Assembly (NCBI GenBank): GCA_003260075.1 | Contig: QLIY01000241.1 | Span: 1 to 64,000 of the forward strand | Direction: 5' to 3' | Source: Phallusia mammillata | Lineage: Eukaryota > Chordata > Ascidiacea > Phlebobranchia > Ascidiidae | Length of the DNA stretch: 64,000 bases | Part shown: positions 59,161 through 64,000 of the stretch, one piece after another | Position numbering within the stretch: position 1 is the first letter of the stretch | Layout of the letters: the number at the start of each line of letters is the position of its first letter | Made by a program: the position numbers and the translations under genes | Notes under the pieces: generated by a model | What the model saw: only the letters and a program-made list of their open reading frames with translations | The model's database searches: none | What the model was told of the DNA's origin: nothing

Positions 59161-60555
59161 ATGTTCGCTGGATCACGTTTATTCTTGGTACGACTACTTA
59201 TAAACAACAGGGGGTAACACATTTGCATTGAGGGTCATTTCGCAGTTAAACATTTGAATTCAGGGGCTATGTCGGCTAAAGGCTGCTTTACACTGCAGAA
59301 CAATTATGCTTTTCCACAGAAAGTCTTAGTTATGTATTTAAATAGAGAAGACATCGCATATAAGATAAATGCTAAGGATAGGTTATATAAAGCGGCCCGC
59401 ACGACCATCAATGTTATCTGTTCTGTAGCATGACAAAGGCATGTGACGTTTTTGTTGTATGAACAAATGCGAATCTAGGCTACAATTTGTAAAGTAGTAA
59501 ATGTTTGTAACAAAGATTGAGGGGTCTGAATAAAGGAGTGATTGTACACAACATAAATGCATGAAGTATATTTAATAAAGTGGTCCACACGATTATAAAC
59601 TAATGGCCACTTTACAGGTAGGCAAATCATGTGTTGTTTCGTTGCATCAAGAAAATGTGGTATTTTTAGATAAGAAACACAAAATTGGTGTTTCAAAGGA
59701 TAAAATTACAGGGACCAATTTAAGATTCATAGAAAAGATTAGAATTAGAGTTACGTAACGCTCTTTTCAGGCTGCAATTAGGAATGTTTTGTGTTGTAAT
59801 GTATTTCAGGCACCAATTCTATAGCATATAACTCTTTGTGGCATTGTAACAACTTTCAAACGCAGCCACAAACATTGTAAAAAACAAGCAAATTTTCGGT
59901 GAACGACAAGAAAAATATCAAGGGAATTTTATAATTGCTGAGTTATGGCTTTCATGAGCCTGTAAATTTAAGGTGTATTTCAGTACTCTGACGCAAGGAC
60001 AATCCTGACACCGAACTTTAAAGCCGAAGGCAGTACAGCGAATGATCGTGAGTTCCCAATTATTACATATTTAAGGAGCTGAAGTCATTAATCGTGACTG
60101 CTATCAATGAAAATCATTCTGTCAAACATAAATTATTTACACGGGAGTTGAGGCGAAAATCATATTGTGGGTAAACCTGTTGTACGATTACCATAAGCAC
60201 GCGAGTCCAGCAGGTCAGAAACTAATTAAATGCGCTGGACATTGAAAACAACCGAATTCCGCGATGACGGAATACGAATTTTTTATCGGATTATAGCTCT
60301 CTTTGGCCTGTGCGAGATTTTAGAGAAAATCACCACAACGAAATTTGATCTGGGTTATTCCCAATACGGGATGGTCACTTTTGTGGCCAAAGTTGTGACT
60401 TTGTCTCGGACGACTCTTAACTAGTGCTTAAACAGGGTTTTGCTTCGCAGGAAACAGACAACCCGTAAGCTCTAATAGAAAATTAAAGTAGGAGTGTTTA
60501 ATTGCAGTTATTAATTAGTAATTGTCAAAAATCCGTCTGAGGGCATTGACAAATC

Positions 60556-63326
60556 ATGGAGCGACCAGTCTACGTTTTATTGTTTGTTTTCAATCTAATT
60601 CTGCTGGTTAATGCACAAGGTGAGTGATTTTTTTGTAAAATAGTTGCAGATGAAATGAGCAATAACAAACCTCATTTGACTAAATTTTCGTTGCACAGAT
60701 TTTCAAGAAGTTAACAGTTAAAAAAGCGTTAAACTACTAAAAAAATATTGAATATTTTACTTCTGATAACTTTATAACATTGTTTGTTTATAATTATAGC
60801 TATGTACAGAGGCAAGATATTTCCCAAACCCTATTAAGAAGTATTGTATTGCTAGTGTTATAGTCCCAATTTTGTAACAGTTTTTAAAGGTATATGCGCG
60901 TGACGTAGCCTTGCAATAAAACAGTGTCGTAATAAAAGCCTAAAAATAAATATTTGCCCAGCCTCACCACATTTACACCGGTATGCATATGAAGGTGACT
61001 TTAATGTTGTTTTAAACCTTGAATACAGGATTGGTCCGCGATTTGACTGTGTAATCTGGTACAGTCGCGTAAACAAAATACCACAGCCTTCAAACTAAGC
61101 CAATGAAGTCAATCAATGTCGCAAATATGGCACGTACCACTAGTGTAATGCCAAATCACGAGTTAACATGACCACAAGGCATTTTCTACTAAGATCATAT
61201 TTCGCAACTTGGCAACATACTGAAATTGACGGAAAACCCGTGTCAACTATGGCCTAATATTACAGCTTGAAATCTCATTCTACAAATCACAACGCCATGT
61301 TAAAAAAGGCTTTTGATATTCACATGCCACAACAGCCTGCCAGTCACCATTTCAGCCAATAATCGGTTGAACACCACATATTGCGTTTTCTGTCAGAAAA
61401 GATTTAGAGAACTTTAGGGACAAGGTGACAGAAACATTGAGGTTTAAACGACTTGTATTACTTGTAACTGAACGATTGAAAATTTGTACGCGAGTTATTT
61501 CTTTAAATTGCGCTTTAACGAGAAACATACATTTCGTTGTAACATAATAGAAACCCACTTTATTATTAAAAACTTCCTCACCAGGCAAAATGTAAATTTA
61601 GTTTCTTCTACCCGAATTCATAAAGCCCCTTAGTGTATTACCTCAAACCACATTACTGGAATTTTATTCCTTGACAGTTATACGAATGATAAACGGAAAC
61701 ATTGCCAATAGCTCTTATCCGGATTCATTTTCATCATAATTTAAAAACTAACAGCATTTAAAACTAGCGTTTACACCAATGCCATAACAATTGGATATGT
61801 ACCTTTAATATTTCGTACATCTCTAACCAACATACGATTTTCAATCAGGGCTTCAATGTGGACTGAAAACATGCTCTTTTGTGAAACCCTACTGCTGCAT
61901 GAAAGGAACCAGTCCATACTGTACAGTAAGCTCAAGGAATTGCGTAGCACGCAGTCTGTGCGGAATATACGTTTGTTCGGTTAGCAAGCCTTACTGTTGC
62001 GGATCAGGCAAGTTTGCCTACTGTACAAAAGCCGGTCGTAACTGTGTGGCCACCATTTGTGGCAGTGGGTCATGTACTGAACGGGAACCGTATTGCTGTG
62101 GAAGAGGAACCTCAGCCTTCTGTACAGCAAATCGAGAAACATGCCAAGAGACGTCTTGCGGAGGTGGACGCTGCCCAGCTAGTAACCCTCACTGCTGTAA
62201 AACAGGACTGGCTTTCTACTGTGCAGCTGACAGTAGCGAGTGTGTGTCAAGTTTTGAGTGTGGCACTACCTCGTGTAATGTGGTCACTCCTTTCTGTTGT
62301 GAGATCAATGGTGACAAGTACTGCACGGTTAGCAGCCAAACCTGTGTCGCGAGAACACAGTGCGGCATAAATTACTGCTTAGCTGATCTGCCTTACTGTT
62401 GTCGCCAAGGCATTGATTCCTTCTGCACATTGAACGAGGATATATGCGCTAAAAGCTCTCCTCCGCCTAATTCAGACACCACGTTCATTGAGCAAATTTC
62501 CTCCACATCTGCCGTTACAACATCCATTGAATTATCCACAACGCAAGCTTCAGATTCAGATCTGTGCGGCGACCAAGAATGCTCAGCAGTGAAGAGCCAT
62601 TGCTGTCGTTTGGGGCCAGATCCATACTGCACAGTGAGCCCGCGAAGTTGCGTTTTTAAAGCAGAATGCGGGGCAACATACTGTTTTGCCAGTGCACCGT
62701 ATTGCTGTATTCACGCGGAAACTCCGTTTTGTACCAACGACGACTCGGTTTGTCCAACCACAAGGCCAGAACCAATCATTACAACCGCTCCAACTACTAC
62801 TGAAGAAGAAACAACGCCTGAACCCGAAACAACGACCCCCTTTGAGCCATATACCACAGCCGAAAGAAGACCTGAAAACAGCACTGAAGCGACTACAGGC
62901 TGGGAAACAACGCAAGCATTGGATATTACAGCAACCACTCCAAGTGTCGATCCAACAGCAGTCAATGTTATACAAGATACAACAGCATTAACTGTTATAA
63001 ATACAACGCCTCCCACTGGGGACAAAGATGTTGCAACCCCACCAGCTGTGGTAGGAACGAATCAAGTCTTAACCACTTCACAAGGTATTGTTACAGATGA
63101 GGTAGGAAGCACCGTATTCGTGGAAAACACAACATATACTGGAGAAGATCAGACAGCTGTACAGGAAACTTCCACTATACCTGAAAAGATTACTACAAAA
63201 CGGACTGGAATTGTGTTGGTTAATTCGAAAAAGCCAACCAATGAGTTTCTTGTACCTTCTTCAACGACAGCTAATGAAAAAACAACAAATATAGATGGAG
63301 TTGTTAATGAAGCAATACCACAGTAA
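60556..63326 (+). CDS. Secreted protein with eight six-cysteine repeats and a mucin-like tail (paralogue B), 513 residues
   Basis: Exons: 60556-60619 (signal peptide, VYVLLFVFNLILLVNA) and 61849-63326, joined in phase 1 exactly as in paralogue A. Six repeats run in series (from CGLKTCSFVKPYCC to CGINYCLADLPYCC). A Ser/Thr-rich spacer of about 35 residues follows, then two more repeats (CGDQECSAVKSHCC, CGATYCFASAPYCC). The last 200 or so residues are rich in Thr, Pro and Glu with many T-T pairs (TTAPTTTEEETTPEPETTTP), expected to be heavily O-glycosylated. No membrane segment or GPI signal was seen. The end CA|GTAAGT overlaps the stop codon and could be a splice donor to an exon beyond the window. 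Confidence 0.85.
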
Positions 63327-64000
63327 GTCATTATGAAAGTTCAAATCATATTAACTTCTTAGGAAATGTTAAAAATGGTTCTGATTTTAACTGAGTATAG
63401 ACAAGTACCAATTTCAACAAAACGTTTACAGAAGGCTTTGGTTTTTGGTAAATCATTTACGTTAGTAAACCAACCCTGAAAAATGAATATGTAAGATGAA
63501 TGTTATAGTGTAGTTCTCAACCTGGGGTCAAAATTTTATCCATAAATATATAAAAGCAAATCATTTCAGCATTGTCGTTTTAAAGCAACCGGAAGGGGGG
63601 TAAAATTTCAAGGTGTAAACAACACACAATTTTGAGTTTGAGAACCTCTTAAAACCTCTGTGTTAATGCCTAGTGATGAGAAAAGCACCAGCCGTTTTGA
63701 ACTCACGTGCCAAACGGAAAGTTGTAAACAAACACCTGTTACTTTCATCGCACGTCAACCCACGGACCACGAAGTACTTTGATCAAGTGGAACAAAAAAT
63801 CCCACGAGACGTGGTTACGTTATTTCGCCACGAGCAAAACACACTTAATTCCGAATACCCAGTTCATGTCCAAGAACAAGCGCTTACATAATTGGAATAC
63901 CGTTCGGCCGATATGAAAGACTAAATCAGCACTTGACAACGGTGTAATTAAGTAACGGCCATGACAATTTTTCAGCAAATTTCAAACGAAGTTGTAATGG
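63327..64000. other. Sequence after paralogue B, no gene recognised
   Basis: A possible hAT MITE spans about 63,508-63,651 (left TAGTTCTCAACCTGGGGTC, right GAGTTTGAGAACCTCT, imperfectly inverted). A 72-codon frame at 63,673-63,891 has no signature. The window ends here. Confidence 0.4.

Larger units (their letters stand above)
56784..60555. other. Intergenic sequence between the two cysteine-repeat genes
   Basis: No third cysteine-repeat copy was found on either strand here. Two poly-C junctions are listed separately, and a short tandem repeat of a GTACATAGTGATAAAAATAC-type word lies at about 58,350-58,405. Confidence 0.5.

Noticed and set aside
58689..59228. 179-codon minus-strand frame with repeated peptide
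   Set aside because: The repeat comes from the poly-C junction at 59,024-59,033; no family signature.
1..64000. CRISPR arrays, bacterial operons or phage genes
   Set aside because: No regularly spaced repeats, no ribosome-binding-site-led gene strings and no prokaryotic proteins; all recognised genes are spliced animal genes.

Overview
This is animal nuclear DNA: AT-rich, with spliced GT-AG genes and no operons. I infer an ascidian tunicate or a close invertebrate chordate. The sFRP is chordate-like, introns are short to moderate, small hAT elements are abundant, and the many near-identical duplicated blocks differ by a few percent, as alleles of a very polymorphic diploid would. The species cannot be fixed from the sequence.

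Layout: (1) 0-4.9 kb holds a decayed hAT-like transposase, a promoter-like block with a possible minus-strand spliced transcript, and a GC-rich block with ETS-like sites. (2) 4,903-15,850 (+) is a 17-exon gene whose splice phases all chain wherever they can be checked. It encodes two BTB domains separated by a long disordered linker, then BACK and Kelch repeats. (3) 16,572-20,653 (+) is a 7-exon GT10 alpha-1,3-fucosyltransferase, reconstructed at 421 residues. (4) 28,751-41,236 (+) is a complete three-exon secreted Frizzled-related protein of the SFRP1/5 type (323 residues). About 7.5 kb without a recognisable gene lies upstream of it. (5) 50,529-55,763 and 60,556-63,326 (+) are two paralogous secreted proteins, each made of eight copies of a six-cysteine repeat I do not recognise. 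The second ends in a Thr-rich, mucin-like tail. They are the best candidates for something undescribed.

Transposable elements: four hAT-type elements with 8-bp target-site duplications can be delimited exactly, at 7,485, 20,928, 44,166 and 56,423. The third carries a second hAT element nested inside it; the left part of the nested element is hidden by the run of N at 44,558-44,809.

Assembly caution: 24 homopolymer blocks, nearly all 9-11 nt, sit between two near-identical copies of the same local sequence. All are poly-G left of the N gap and all are poly-C right of it. They look like joining artefacts between overlapping or allelic contigs. They duplicate exon 5 and part of exon 2 of the BTB-Kelch gene and destroy the end of its exon 3. 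Apparent tandem duplications here should not be taken as real before read-level checking.
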